The notes: a model not told the origin generated them from the sequence alone. Shown: positions 34,141-43,602, counted from the stretch's first letter. The stretch: DNA of 64,000 nt from Thermohalobaculum sp039026375 (GCA_039026375.1 JBCCML010000012.1:1-64000); one strand, 5' to 3'. Made by a program: numbers and translations.

Positions 34141-35084
34141 CCGAGCGGTTGTTGCTCTCGCGCACAGCGGCGGACCTCTATTGGTTGGCACGCTATGTCG
34201 AGCGGGCGGACTCGACCGCCCGGCTGATCGAGATGGGCAGCCGTATGGCGATGATCCCAGGACGGCGTTCAACGCAGGAATGGCGATCCGTTGCGGCAGC
34301 GGCAGGATGCCTCGACCGGTTCGAAGATCCGGACGGGATCACCGAGGCAGCGATTGTCCGCACCCTGATCCTGGACAACGAGAACCCATCATCGATCCGC
34401 GCCTGCCTTGAGCGTGCGCGGGCGAACGGGCGATCGGTGCGCACGGCGCTGACCATTCAGCTTTGGGAAGTCTTGAACGACGGCTGGCGAAAGCTGGAGC
34501 TGATGGACCCGACCGAGGCGCTGCGCGATCTGTCAGGCGTCTTGGATTGGGTCAAGCTGCGCGGCTCGGCCATACGGGGGGCATCGACCTCCACGATGCT
34601 GCGCGATGACAACTATGTCTTCCTGGGTCTGGGCGGTTATGTCGAACGCGCCGACATGACCCTGCGGCTCCTGGATGTGAAATCCTACGTGCTGCTGCCA
34701 GAGATGGATGTGGTCGGCGGGGGGCGCGATCATCACCAGTGGACATCCGTGTTACACGCAACTGGGGCTGTTCGGACCTACCACCACCTTTACCACGCTG
34801 ACTACAGCCCCTGGAACATCGCAGACTTTCTAATCCTGAGCAGCAAGTTCCCCCGCTCGGCCGCCTTCAGCTACGCCAAGATCCTGCGCTGTCTGGAGCT
34901 GCTGTCAGAGACGCATAACGGCGAGGAACATGCCTGCCACCGCACCGCCCGTGATATGGTCGTCCGACTGAAGGCGCTGAAAATGGGTGAGATCTTTCGC
35001 GACGGTCTCAGCGAATTTGTACGTGGCTCGATCAGCACGACCCAGCGGCTGAACAGCGAAATCTACGAGGCGTATCACTTCTGA
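34137..35084 (+). CDS. Alpha-E domain protein
   Basis: This 315-residue, largely helical protein of the alpha-E family (DUF403) begins RLLLSRTAADLYWLARYVERADSTARL, the typical start, and has a second ARYVERAD-like motif (LGGYVERADMTLRLLDV). Acidic and basic conserved positions suggest a catalytic role, but no activity has been shown to my knowledge. The ATG at 34137 overlaps the ATP-grasp stop; the stop overlaps the transglutaminase start (TGATG). Confidence 0.93.
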   Translation: MTERLLLSRTAADLYWLARYVERADSTARLIEMGSRMAMIPGRRSTQEWRSVAAAAGCLDRFEDPDGITEAAIVRTLILDNENPSSIRACLERARANGRSVRTALTIQLWEVLNDGWRKLELMDPTEALRDLSGVLDWVKLRGSAIRGASTSTMLRDDNYVFLGLGGYVERADMTLRLLDVKSYVLLPEMDVVGGGRDHHQWTSVLHATGAVRTYHHLYHADYSPWNIADFLILSSKFPRSAAFSYAKILRCLELLSETHNGEEHACHRTARDMVVRLKALKMGEIFRDGLSEFVRGSISTTQRLNSEIYEAYHF

Positions 35085-35905
35085 TGTTGCTATCGGTCCG
35101 ACATACGACGCGCCAGGAATATGCACCTGCGGCCGCCACTGCGGCCTTCCGGCTAAAGCTCTGCCCGCCAAACACCTCGGCGCAAAAGCTGATCGACTGG
35201 CAGGTTCGGGTCAACGGCAATGCCGTCTCACCGCTGTTGACCGATGCGTTAGGCAACCGGGTTGCGCTTTGGCATGCACATGTCGAAACCGCATTGATCG
35301 AGATTGTTGCAGAGGGTCAGATACAGACAACGGATGTCTCCGGCGTGTTGGCCGGTATCAGCGAAGCCGCGCGACCGCAGATGTGTTTGCGCCAAACCCC
35401 ACTGACGATGCCGGACGAAAAACTCCAGTCCCTTGCCCAGGAGGTTGATGGCGACAACCCGCTGGCAAAGCTGCATGCCTTGTCCGAGGCGATCCACGCG
35501 GCCATCGACTACCGCCCCGGCGCGACCACCCCCGCGACATCCGCCGCCGAGGCAGCCGCAATCGGCGCAGGCGTCTGCCAGGACCATGCTCACATCTTCA
35601 TCGCCTGCTGTCGGGCGCTGGAGATACCCGCGCGCTACGTTGCCGGCTATCTGGCGGACTTCGACGGAGAACTTCGGGTCGGCGAACAAACCCACGCCTG
35701 GGCCGAGGCGCATGTGCCCGGGCTGGGCTGGGTCGGCTTCGATGTCACGAACCAGCTTTGCCCGACCGACGCCTACATTCGCCTGGCCGCAGGACTGGAC
35801 GCGGACGATGCGGCTCTGGTGCGCGGAGTCGTCGGGGGACAGGCCGACCAGAAGCTGTCGGTCGATGTGCTGATCGAACAATCCCAATCACAGTCTCAGG
35901 CCTGA
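35084..35905 (+). CDS. Transglutaminase-like cysteine protease family protein
   Basis: This 273-residue protein has an N-terminal beta-rich domain (about 1-100) and a transglutaminase-like core with C165 in GVCQDHAHIF, H204 in THAWAEAH and D220 in VGFDVTN, the expected catalytic triad. In this gene context it is predicted to cut or exchange amide bonds made by the ATP-grasp partner. It overlaps the alpha-E gene and is followed by Anbu after 7 bp. Confidence 0.94.
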   Translation: MLLSVRHTTRQEYAPAAATAAFRLKLCPPNTSAQKLIDWQVRVNGNAVSPLLTDALGNRVALWHAHVETALIEIVAEGQIQTTDVSGVLAGISEAARPQMCLRQTPLTMPDEKLQSLAQEVDGDNPLAKLHALSEAIHAAIDYRPGATTPATSAAEAAAIGAGVCQDHAHIFIACCRALEIPARYVAGYLADFDGELRVGEQTHAWAEAHVPGLGWVGFDVTNQLCPTDAYIRLAAGLDADDAALVRGVVGGQADQKLSVDVLIEQSQSQSQA

Positions 35906-35912
35906 GGCAGCC

Positions 35913-36665
35913 ATGACGTATTGCGTCGCGCTGAAACTGGATGCGGGGGTGCTGATGCTGTCCGACACGCGGACAAACGCCGGTGTCGACCACGTCTCGC
36001 GCTATCGAAAGTCGTTCACATGGTCCCAACCGGGCGAGCGCGCGATCTGCCTGATGACGGCAGGCAGCCTGTCGATCACGCAAGGTATCCTGACTGCGAT
36101 CGGTGAGGGATTGCAGCGCGCCTCCGCCGGTGAGAGCGTCGAGACGATCATGAACGCCAAGTCCATGTACCGGGTCGCGCAGATCGTCGGCGAGATGATG
36201 GCGGAACAGCAGGGGCGCCACCGGACAAACCTGTTGAACCAAGGGGTTTCGGCCGAGGCGACAGTGCTAGTCTGTGGGCAACGGGCGGGCGGCAGCCACA
36301 GGGCGTTCATGGTCTACAGCCCAGGCAACTTCATCGAAGCCACCGAAGATACGCCGTTCCTGCAAGCTGGTGAATTCAAGTACGGCAAACCGATCCTGGA
36401 CCGGGTAATCACGCCCAAGACCAGCATCTCCGATGGACTGAAGGCGCTGTTCCTGTCCATGGATGCCACGCTCAGGTCTAACCTGTCGGTCGGGATGCCA
36501 TTGGATTTGGCGGTGCTGCCCGCGAACGACATGCGGTTCTCGTTGTTGCGCCGGATCGAGGCGACCGACACCGACTGGGCAGCGATGTCTAGTGGTTGGG
36601 CCGGGGCGCTGAAGACCTGCTTCGGCACTTTGCCGGATGTCGACATGCTGGGCACGGACGACTAG
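35913..36665 (+). CDS. Anbu proteasome-related peptidase
   Basis: A 250-residue protein of the 20S-proteasome fold, Anbu branch. MTYCVALKLDAGVLMLSDTR puts Thr at position 2, the catalytic N-terminal nucleophile after Met removal, and TNAGVDHVSRYRKSF is conserved in the family. Anbu assembles into open helical rings rather than a closed barrel; its substrates are unknown. The conserved neighbours indicate a peptide ligation/removal system. Confidence 0.94.
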   Translation: MTYCVALKLDAGVLMLSDTRTNAGVDHVSRYRKSFTWSQPGERAICLMTAGSLSITQGILTAIGEGLQRASAGESVETIMNAKSMYRVAQIVGEMMAEQQGRHRTNLLNQGVSAEATVLVCGQRAGGSHRAFMVYSPGNFIEATEDTPFLQAGEFKYGKPILDRVITPKTSISDGLKALFLSMDATLRSNLSVGMPLDLAVLPANDMRFSLLRRIEATDTDWAAMSSGWAGALKTCFGTLPDVDMLGTDD

Positions 36666-36668
36666 CGC

Positions 36669-37178
36669 TCAGCGGCTCGGCTCCGGACGAGTCTCGTGCT
36701 TTGTCGTGGTCTTAGACAGGGCGGCCAAGACCCAAAGGACGCCAAGCCCCAGCGACAGAATCGCGTTCCAGCCAGCCATCGAGATGCCGAGGAAGTCCCA
36801 GGCCACCTCGTCACAGCGCACCAGGCTGGCGCTCTCCAATTGCGCCAACAGGTCCTCGGTGGACAGTTCCGCCGGATTGGCGCCGCCGGAACAGGTGCCA
36901 GGCCCTGTCCATAGCCCCTGTTCCACCCCCACATGATAGATTCCGATCGCGGCGCTAATGCCAACCGCCAGGGCGCCCAAGGCGGCCAGCGGGCGGCGCA
37001 TGCGCCACATTACCGTCATCGCCAAAACCGAGATCGACACTGCTGCCAGATGAGGCCAGCGTTGCCAGATGCACATCACGCAGGGATCGAGCCCGCCAAT
37101 ATACTGAAACGCCAAGGCGCCCAACAGCAGGCCGAGGGATCCAAGCCCCGCCAGAAGGATGCGACCGTAGACGCTCAT
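36669..37178 (-). CDS. dsbB: Disulfide bond formation protein B
   Basis: The 169-residue inner-membrane protein with four predicted helices re-oxidises DsbA and passes electrons to quinone. It has the first redox pair in GLDPCVMCIWQRWPH and the second cysteine pair in the periplasmic loop (TCSGG and VRCDE). It ends 4 bp from the convergent Anbu gene. Confidence 0.93.
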   Translation of the reverse strand: MSVYGRILLAGLGSLGLLLGALAFQYIGGLDPCVMCIWQRWPHLAAVSISVLAMTVMWRMRRPLAALGALAVGISAAIGIYHVGVEQGLWTGPGTCSGGANPAELSTEDLLAQLESASLVRCDEVAWDFLGISMAGWNAILSLGLGVLWVLAALSKTTTKHETRPEPSR

Positions 37179-37248
37179 ACGATAGTCTTAGCGCACCTGA
37201 CGCGCCCCGCTCAATCGCAATCGACCGCTACGTCGTTGGGGCGGGTGG

Positions 37249-37863
37249 TCACATGCCCAGCCAGCCTTTGATCAGACTGGCCAGCGTGGCTCCGGCAAAA
37301 ACAAGGGTCGCGATCCAGGCGGTGCCAAGGATCCCGCCGATACCCACCAAGATCCCATCTCGCTGCAGCAGACCCATCGAGATCAGGACAACGGCAAAGC
37401 CGGGTACGGTATTGGTTCCGGGCATGGGGACCAGGATCGAGGCGCTGAAGGCCAGCAACGCAACTCCGACAAGCTGATCAATCGGGGGACGGGTCAGCGC
37501 ACCCAGCCTGGGGCTGCTGAACGCCTCGATTCGTCGCAGCCAGGGGCCAGCCAGTCTGGACAAATCGCCAAGTGATGCGGTCGAAACCGCGCGGCCGCGC
37601 AGTTTCTCGGGAAGCCAAGGGACGCGGCGTCCAAACAGGATCTGCGCCGACACGAACAGCAGCGGCAGGGCCACGATCTGGGGGATACCGTACAAAAACG
37701 GGATGCAGCAGGGCAGCGCCAGGATCAAAAGAAAGAGGCCAAAGGCACGCTCGTGCAGTTGATCCAGGATCCAGCCCAGGGTTACGCGCTCGCCCGGAGC
37801 GTCGGCGGCCAGTTGAGCAAGCCGGGCAGAGATCGCCAGTTCCGCAGAACCTTCCGCACTCAT
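37249..37863 (-). CDS. exoD: ExoD family protein
   Basis: The 204-residue membrane protein shows the ExoD pattern: cytoplasmic N-terminus with VTLGWILDQLHERAFGL, then ILALPCCIPFLYGIPQIVALPLL and several further helices with LVPMPGTNTVPGFAVVLISMG. ExoD was linked to exopolysaccharide formation in rhizobia; the biochemical role is not known. The ATG at 37863 has GGAGAG 6 nt upstream, which selects it over upstream in-frame starts. Confidence 0.88.
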   Translation of the reverse strand: MSAEGSAELAISARLAQLAADAPGERVTLGWILDQLHERAFGLFLLILALPCCIPFLYGIPQIVALPLLFVSAQILFGRRVPWLPEKLRGRAVSTASLGDLSRLAGPWLRRIEAFSSPRLGALTRPPIDQLVGVALLAFSASILVPMPGTNTVPGFAVVLISMGLLQRDGILVGIGGILGTAWIATLVFAGATLASLIKGWLGM

Positions 37864-38031
37864 GATCAACTCTCCGCCGCGCAAACTATCCTTGGCCCTG
37901 GGTTCTGCCATTCTGGCCCGGCTCCGGTTAACAGGGCTTAGCGTCCCATGAAAGGGGGGCGTCAAGAGGTGCCTGACTGGTTTCAAAGGGCCCGTTGACC
38001 CCGAGGTGGCGCCGACTATAGTGCGCCCGCG

Positions 38032-38118
38032 GCCCGGATGGCGGAATTGGTAGACGCAGCGGATTCAAAATCCGCCGGTGGTAACACCTTGAGAGTTCGA
38101 GTCTCTCTCCGGGCACCA
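38032..38118 (+). tRNA. tRNA-Leu (anticodon CAA)
   Basis: GCCCGGA pairs with TCCGGGC, followed by A and CCA. The anticodon stem GCGGA/TCCGC holds the loop TTCAAAA (anticodon CAA). A long variable arm and AGTTCGAGT T-loop region are typical of class II tRNA-Leu. Confidence 0.95.
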
Positions 38119-38579
38119 ACACAGCTCACTCTTAATCGCCACCAAATGACAAGAGAATTGGACCTGGCGTCCAATCCGGACTCAGTCCAACCTCTCGACA
38201 CCCAATACATACTTATTAGGAACCTCGGTCTGCTGGGCTCTGGACAATGGACGATCGGTCGGCGCCCACAGTGCGGGATCGGACCTAAGCGCAAGCATTT
38301 GCCTCGAAGGTCTGGGGTTACGCGTCGGCAGCCACTGAGACCATCGAGCTTACAGACACCTGCGTGAACGATCAGGCTCAAAAGCCAGCGCCCAGACTGA
38401 AGAAGGGCCTTTCATCCACTAGTCCTCAAACTAGACGACTGAGAATGGAAAGGTCAGATTCTGCTGATCTTCGAGAGGGATAATGGAGCGGTTTCTATCC
38501 GCCACACACACCCTTTCGCCCCAACTTTGCGACCCAACGATCCGATTGCTCTGCACCCCGGTCCAGCGCGCTTTGACGT
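38119..38579. other. Intergenic region without recognisable gene
   Basis: These 461 bp between tRNA-Leu and the convergent methyltransferase gene contain no convincing coding frame. I see no integrase, transposase or repeat of the tRNA 3' end, although such a position is a common attachment site for islands. The glycan genes begin right after it. Confidence 0.6.
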
Positions 38580-39461
38580 TCACTCGGTCCGATGTTTCAA
38601 GGTGAAGACCATTGGGCTGGCCAACCGAGGGGGGATCAGCCGCATAGCGCCAGCCAGCGCGGTCACAAGGCCGGGAATGCGCACCATCCCGGCGATAGGG
38701 CCGGGCTGGCGGGCGCGGAAGACTGGATCTGTACGCAACCGGTCAAGGAAGGCTGCCATCACCCCACGCCGAAAGCGCACTGCCAACCCGTTCGTCGCGG
38801 CCAGCCGGGCGATCCGGCCTGCCGTTACGAAGTTCACGCTGTCCCAGACCCGCTGCTGTCGACGGATTTGGGCGCGGGCGATATGCCGAGTGGCCTGGGG
38901 CGCGAACGGGATCAAGAGGATGCCAAGATGCGGCTCGTAAGGAAAGGCATAGTTCGGGCACAGGTGGATCATCGTGCCCCCTGGTGCCAGAACGCAGGCC
39001 AGTGCCGCCATTGCAGAGTCCAGCGATTGGACGTGCTCGACCACGTTGACCGAGAAGATCAGATCGAACCGGCCATGATCCTCGGGTGTCAGCGCCTCGG
39101 CACCAATTGGCAGGATCGCCGAATCCTCCTGGTCTGACAGCGCAGCCCCGAGACGGCCCATGAAGTCAAAGCCTGCTGCAGCCCCCGGCTCGATCCCGGT
39201 GGTGTCATATCCGACGCTGCTCAAAAAGGCGGTGAGAATGCCGACCCCGCTGCCGATCTCCAGGATCCGGGGGGTTTTGCCGTCGATGGTTGGGGCAATC
39301 AGGTCTAGTCCGACACGGGCCTCGTTCAGATAAGTCTCCAGATAGGCCTTTAGGGTTTCCGCGTCTTCGCCCGGTCCCGGGCCCGCAGCGGTCCGAGCGA
39401 CCGCCGCACAGTCAATGCGCGTCAGCATCGTCTCCAGCCGGTCCGCCAGCGAAGCGGTCAT
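38580..39461 (-). CDS. Class I SAM-dependent methyltransferase
   Basis: This 293-residue protein has the SAM-binding motif I ILEIGSGVGILTAFL near residue 68, an acidic post-I region (TTGIEPG), and motif IV/V FDLIFSVNVVEHV. The C-terminal third is basic, with Leu/Pro-rich segments. It is last in an operon of glycan-type genes and overlaps the flippase-like gene by 4 bp. It probably methylates a sugar or lipid-linked intermediate; the target is unknown. Confidence 0.85.
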   Translation of the reverse strand: MTASLADRLETMLTRIDCAAVARTAAGPGPGEDAETLKAYLETYLNEARVGLDLIAPTIDGKTPRILEIGSGVGILTAFLSSVGYDTTGIEPGAAAGFDFMGRLGAALSDQEDSAILPIGAEALTPEDHGRFDLIFSVNVVEHVQSLDSAMAALACVLAPGGTMIHLCPNYAFPYEPHLGILLIPFAPQATRHIARAQIRRQQRVWDSVNFVTAGRIARLAATNGLAVRFRRGVMAAFLDRLRTDPVFRARQPGPIAGMVRIPGLVTALAGAMRLIPPRLASPMVFTLKHRTE

Positions 39462-40420
39462 GGTTTGGGCTCCGGATCCGTCGCTTGCTTAGGACGGGGC
39501 AGAAACGCAGCCAAAAGCCCGCCCAGCAGAATGCCAAGGATGCTACTGGCTGAGACCAGCGCCCCCAGCGCCACACCGGTCTCGGGCACTGCGCCAAAGG
39601 CGCCGAAAAGCGCACCGAAACTGGCCTCGCGCACACCGAGCCCGCCGACCGACGCGGGCACCATGGTGATGATCCAAACCAGCGGCACGACGATCAGATA
39701 TTGCCAGAGCGGGGCATCCAAGCCGATCTGGCGCCCCATCAGCCAAGCCGCCAGGATCGCAAGTCCATGGATCATCAACGAGCTTAGCACCGCGATCACC
39801 GCTAGCCGGGGGCGGCGGAAGGTCTGGCGAAGCTGCGCGAGACTGTCAGCGGTGCCTGCGGCCAGCCGACCCCACCGGCCAGGCCCCGCCAGGCGGGCCA
39901 GCCCCCGTTCTGCCGGACCCAGCACCAGTACCAGAAGCGGCAGCGCAGCAAGTCCCAGGGCAACAGTGGTCATCGCGGGACCCGCACCCCCGTAGAGGCC
40001 CAGCAAGATCACGCCCGGCACGGCCACCAGACCAATCGACAGAAGGCCGTAGAGCCTGTCGGCAAGCGTTGAGGAGACGATCTGGGCCAAGCTTGCGCGC
40101 CCGCGCGCAGCCAGCATCGCACCCCGTACCAGATCGCCGCCTTGCCCGGACGGCAGGCCGAGCGCCACAAGCATTGATAGGCAGGTCAGGCGCAGTACTT
40201 CCACCCATGCCAGAGCGCCACCAACCGCGATCAGGATGAGATGCCAGCGGGCCGCTGCCATCGGCAAGCCCGCAAACATCAACAAGCTGGCGAGTGCCAG
40301 GGTTTTCCATTCAATCGCAGTGGCTGTGCCAAACAGCGCGTCCAGGTCTAGAACCAGCGCCAGAACGGCAATGATCAGGACTGCCGCCCCCAGGCGGAGC
40401 GGCAGGGCCCACCGCACCAT
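39458..40420 (-). CDS. Lysylphosphatidylglycerol synthase/flippase-like membrane protein
   Basis: The 320-residue polytopic protein has about eight helices and the family features SLLMFAGLPMAAARWHLIL, GLPSGQGGDLVRGAML and VPASVGGLGVREASF. This UPF0104-like family includes the membrane part of MprF and flippase-like proteins in glycan clusters. Without the soluble aminoacyltransferase domain it is more likely a lipid or glycolipid translocator. GAGGG precedes the start. Confidence 0.85.
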   Translation of the reverse strand: MVRWALPLRLGAAVLIIAVLALVLDLDALFGTATAIEWKTLALASLLMFAGLPMAAARWHLILIAVGGALAWVEVLRLTCLSMLVALGLPSGQGGDLVRGAMLAARGRASLAQIVSSTLADRLYGLLSIGLVAVPGVILLGLYGGAGPAMTTVALGLAALPLLVLVLGPAERGLARLAGPGRWGRLAAGTADSLAQLRQTFRRPRLAVIAVLSSLMIHGLAILAAWLMGRQIGLDAPLWQYLIVVPLVWIITMVPASVGGLGVREASFGALFGAFGAVPETGVALGALVSASSILGILLGGLLAAFLPRPKQATDPEPKP

Positions 40421-40429
40421 CGGTTTCCC

Positions 40430-41266
40430 TCAGCCCCCTTTGCGGGCGCGACGCCGGGCGTAGTAGTCGCCCGGCCCTGCGACCGTGTCGTTACCATAGC
40501 CCAAGAGCTTGCGCACATCGTCGGGTAGCGCATCCCCCGCTGCACCCAGTGCCGCAGGCAAATCGATCGGTTGGCGGATGAAGGGCAACGTGTAGACGTG
40601 ATTGACGGCCCGCCGAACGTCAGCCGAGCGGTTCGCGCCGCCCGAATGGTAGACCATGCAGTCCAGCACTAGAAAACTGCCAGACGGCACAGTCACGGGC
40701 GCGGCGATCTCTGCCAGAAGCGCATCCGAGGGGAACGCTTCCTGGCGATGCGTACCGGGTGCAACCAGGGTCGCGCCATTCTCGGCGGTAAACGGCTCGA
40801 TGCAGTAGAGTGCGTTGATCGCCAACGGCCGTGAGGCAGTGAAGTGTTGATAGGGCAGATCTCGGTGCCACGCCACCTGATTGTAGGGTCCACTTGGCGG
40901 GTTCGAGACACCGTTCTGCTGGTTCAGAATAAAAGCGCCGGCGCCATGTGCGCCGCGAAACACGCGTTCCGCCAGGGCCAGCACCATTGGGGTCTGGGCG
41001 AGCGCCAAGAAGGCCGGATCATACAGCAACGGCGCGCGGATGGTGTTGTGATCATCGATGGCGCGCAAGGCCTCGGTGCCACCATAGCGCGCGGCCTGTT
41101 CGTCAAAAGCGCGGTCGAAGGCCTGAGCTAGAGCGGTTTGACCGGCTTGGTCCAACCCGGCATCGAAGTGGGTGTAACCGTTCAAGCTCAGCCTTTCGAG
41201 ATGGGCTGCAGCCGCATCTGCAGGTGCGATCTGTTCATTGACCCCATAGCGTGGCGCCGGTTCCAT
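40430..41266 (-). CDS. Phytanoyl-CoA dioxygenase (PhyH) family protein
   Basis: This 278-residue protein is an Fe(II)/2-oxoglutarate-dependent oxygenase candidate: the H-x-D pair in QVAWHRDLPYQHF and the distal His in LDCMVYHSGGANRS, with R in DVRRAVNHVY for 2-oxoglutarate. The ATG at 41266 has GGGAGGG five bases upstream, clearly better than an upstream start at 41377 that overlaps the previous gene. Its place among methyltransferase and glycan genes suggests hydroxylation of a sugar, acyl chain or polyamine building block. Confidence 0.87.
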   Translation of the reverse strand: MEPAPRYGVNEQIAPADAAAAHLERLSLNGYTHFDAGLDQAGQTALAQAFDRAFDEQAARYGGTEALRAIDDHNTIRAPLLYDPAFLALAQTPMVLALAERVFRGAHGAGAFILNQQNGVSNPPSGPYNQVAWHRDLPYQHFTASRPLAINALYCIEPFTAENGATLVAPGTHRQEAFPSDALLAEIAAPVTVPSGSFLVLDCMVYHSGGANRSADVRRAVNHVYTLPFIRQPIDLPAALGAAGDALPDDVRKLLGYGNDTVAGPGDYYARRRARKGG

Positions 41267-41370
41267 GGCGGCCCTCCCTGACGGTTGTTTCTGTCCGCCC
41301 CTTTGCGCGTCCTGCGCAATACCAACGCCTGTGGCCCGCAGGTAGCCGCCGGTCCAGTTCGCGCGAGGCT

Positions 41371-42498
41371 CTAGCATGCAATGACATCGTTGAACACGAC
41401 AGGGCGATGGCCTGCGGCCCGCAGCCGCGCGGCCAGCGTGGGCTGCGCGCGGGGATGGGTTGCGATCAGGATTGCATCTGGCTTGGCAACCTCTGTCAGC
41501 AGGCGCACCGGGCGGTCCAGCGCCCGGGCCCCCGCCAGACTATCAACCAGAAGCGTACGCACCCGCTCCCAGGTTTGGGGGGCGTAGCAGCGGATCAAGG
41601 CCGCCATCTCGCCCGCGCCGAACACATCGACCGTGCCGGTACCGGCCAGACGGGTCTGCAGTAGCGCATCCAGCCCTTGCCAGGCCGATAGATAAACCGT
41701 CGGGTTGGCCGGCGCTGTCTCTGCGATGTCCACACTTTTCGCCCTGGTTTCACCGGCATCCCGGTGCACCAGCACGGCGATCTGAAACCCGGCCAATCCA
41801 GGGGGCGCAGTGTCACAAGTGCTTATCACCAGACCAGCCGCCGCCGCCGCATGGGACAATGCTGTGGGCGTGAACGTATGGATATGGTCCAGAAAGACCA
41901 GCTCCAGATTGGGTGGCTCTGCCGCGGGGCAGACCAGCAAGATCCGCCCACCGGGCGCCAACTGGCGCTGGGCGGCCTGCAGGAAGGCCGCAGGGTCGGC
42001 GGCATGTTCGATCACGTTGATCGCGTAAATCAGGTCATAGGGCTGTTTGGGCGGTGCCAGATCTTCGACAAAGCCATGGACGATGGTGATCTGATCCGCG
42101 CCGGGCCGCGCAGCAAGTTGTGCTGCGGCCTCCAGGCCCAGACAGCGGGTCTCAGGCCAGGCCTCTGCCAGACCTGCCAGCGTCTGACCGGACCCACAGC
42201 CGATCTCCAGCACGCGCGCGGGCAATGGCCCGGACCAGGCACGGATCAGATCGGTATAGGCTTGGTTTCGGCTGGCATCAGCGGCACATGGATCGGCCCC
42301 AAGGTCATAGGCGCCATCATCGAACCGGCGGACATGTGCGGCGTCCGGGGGATCGACGTGGGCGACCGCTCCGCACCCAGTGCACCAGACTTTGGCCAGC
42401 GGCTCGGGCCAGATCCGCCCATCGCTCAACATGGCCTGGGCGGGGTGCGGGTGCGGCAGGGTGACCAGCCGGCTGCCGCAGAACCGGCAGCTATTCAT
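41371..42498 (-). CDS. Zinc-finger SAM methyltransferase of the sugar C-methyltransferase type
   Basis: This 375-residue protein has an N-terminal zinc site (CRFCGS and WCTGCG), a SAM domain (VLEIGCGSGQTLAGLA, then DLIYAINVIEHAADP) and a C-terminal Rossmann-like domain (VDVFGAGEMAALIRCYA, PDAILIATHPRAQPTL). This three-part layout matches C-methyltransferases acting on dTDP-linked ketosugars. The start overlaps the stop of the preceding gene (ATGA). It fits with the nearby DegT aminotransferase and the damaged dTDP-glucose 4,6-dehydratase gene. Confidence 0.86.
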   Translation of the reverse strand: MNSCRFCGSRLVTLPHPHPAQAMLSDGRIWPEPLAKVWCTGCGAVAHVDPPDAAHVRRFDDGAYDLGADPCAADASRNQAYTDLIRAWSGPLPARVLEIGCGSGQTLAGLAEAWPETRCLGLEAAAQLAARPGADQITIVHGFVEDLAPPKQPYDLIYAINVIEHAADPAAFLQAAQRQLAPGGRILLVCPAAEPPNLELVFLDHIHTFTPTALSHAAAAAGLVISTCDTAPPGLAGFQIAVLVHRDAGETRAKSVDIAETAPANPTVYLSAWQGLDALLQTRLAGTGTVDVFGAGEMAALIRCYAPQTWERVRTLLVDSLAGARALDRPVRLLTEVAKPDAILIATHPRAQPTLAARLRAAGHRPVVFNDVIAC

Positions 42499-43436
42499 GC
42501 TGTGTCTGCTGAATCGAAGGCGACCTCGGCTACGCCAACCCCAGTCAGGCCATACCCGTTGGCATTGTAGAACAGCAGCGTGCGCCCCCCGGCCTGGACA
42601 AGAGCTGGGTAGCAACTGGCCCGGTCTTCCCATTGTGCGCCGCCTGGTCCCATCAGGTCCGAACTGACCCGCCGAAAGGCGGCGGTGGCAGGCTCCTGGA
42701 CCGAAAGCCCAATCGTGTATTCCGCCCGGCGGATGGCATACAGCATCCAGGTGCGCCCGCCCGCCTGCCAGAGCCAAGGGCGCGATAGCCCATACTCGCC
42801 GGGCTCCAAGCCGACCACCGTCTCGCCCGTCGGGCGCCAATCGATCCCATCGGTCCCTGTCGCGCGCGTCAGCACATGCTGCATCGCCGCCTCGTCAGTG
42901 CCGCCCGCCCTGCTGGTGCCGTAATACAGAGCCCAAGGCTCATCACCCGACGGCACCACCACGAACGGGTAGCTGAGCGTGAAGGGATCGAAGCGGCTGC
43001 GGTCAATCAAGGGACCTTCGAAGATCCGTTCGAACCGCAACCCCTGTCCGTCGCGTGCGACGGCCAGCCCGATCGCATTGCGAAAGGGGACGTCGGCCGC
43101 CTTGCTCCAACCCATATAGTAAAGTCTGATCTCGTCACCGACTTGGTGCACCGATCCGATCGAGATCCCCCTGTCGTCGAAAGCCCCAAGCCCACCCGGC
43201 CTCAGGCAAGGTTGCGGCGATACAGCCAGCACACGCAGTGGATCGACGGGGTCTAGATCGATAAAGCCCACCTGGCCGCGGCCCTGGGCATCGCGCGCCA
43301 CCAGATAGACCCGCAGCCGGTCGGGCGACAGCAGCAGTGGTGCCGGATAAGCTGCGTGCGATACCATCCAATCCGGCCCCATCTCAGCCCCGAAAACCCG
43401 GCCCAATCGGCGAATGATGGGTGGCTGGGCTGTCAT
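42495..43436 (-). CDS. Five-bladed beta-propeller glycosidase-like protein
   Basis: The 313-residue protein has repeated beta-strand segments and GH43/GH32-type hallmarks: APLLLSPDRLRVYLVARD, IRLYYMGWSKA, PWALYYGTSRAGG and TLLFYNANGYG. Such proteins in glycan clusters are annotated as glycosidase-like; some transfer or trim sugars. I cannot identify catalytic acids with certainty. It begins an operon of five overlapping or tightly spaced genes ending at 38580. Confidence 0.7.
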   Translation of the reverse strand: MTAQPPIIRRLGRVFGAEMGPDWMVSHAAYPAPLLLSPDRLRVYLVARDAQGRGQVGFIDLDPVDPLRVLAVSPQPCLRPGGLGAFDDRGISIGSVHQVGDEIRLYYMGWSKAADVPFRNAIGLAVARDGQGLRFERIFEGPLIDRSRFDPFTLSYPFVVVPSGDEPWALYYGTSRAGGTDEAAMQHVLTRATGTDGIDWRPTGETVVGLEPGEYGLSRPWLWQAGGRTWMLYAIRRAEYTIGLSVQEPATAAFRRVSSDLMGPGGAQWEDRASCYPALVQAGGRTLLFYNANGYGLTGVGVAEVAFDSADTA

Positions 43437-43602
43437 GGCTGATCCTCAGGCGTCTTATCGAAAACAGGCCCAATGGCCTGTTGCTTTCGATCTGGCGCCG
43501 TGCGGCCGCGTTCACCCCCCCGCCTTCGTATCTTTGCACAGGAGAGGCTGGCGGAGGTTGAGCAGGTGTACTGGATAAGGGGCGAACGCAGCAAAACGCT
43601 TC

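Noticed and set aside
38032..38579. Genomic-island attachment site at tRNA-Leu next to the glycan genes
   Set aside because: No integrase and no direct repeat of the tRNA 3' end were seen within the window.
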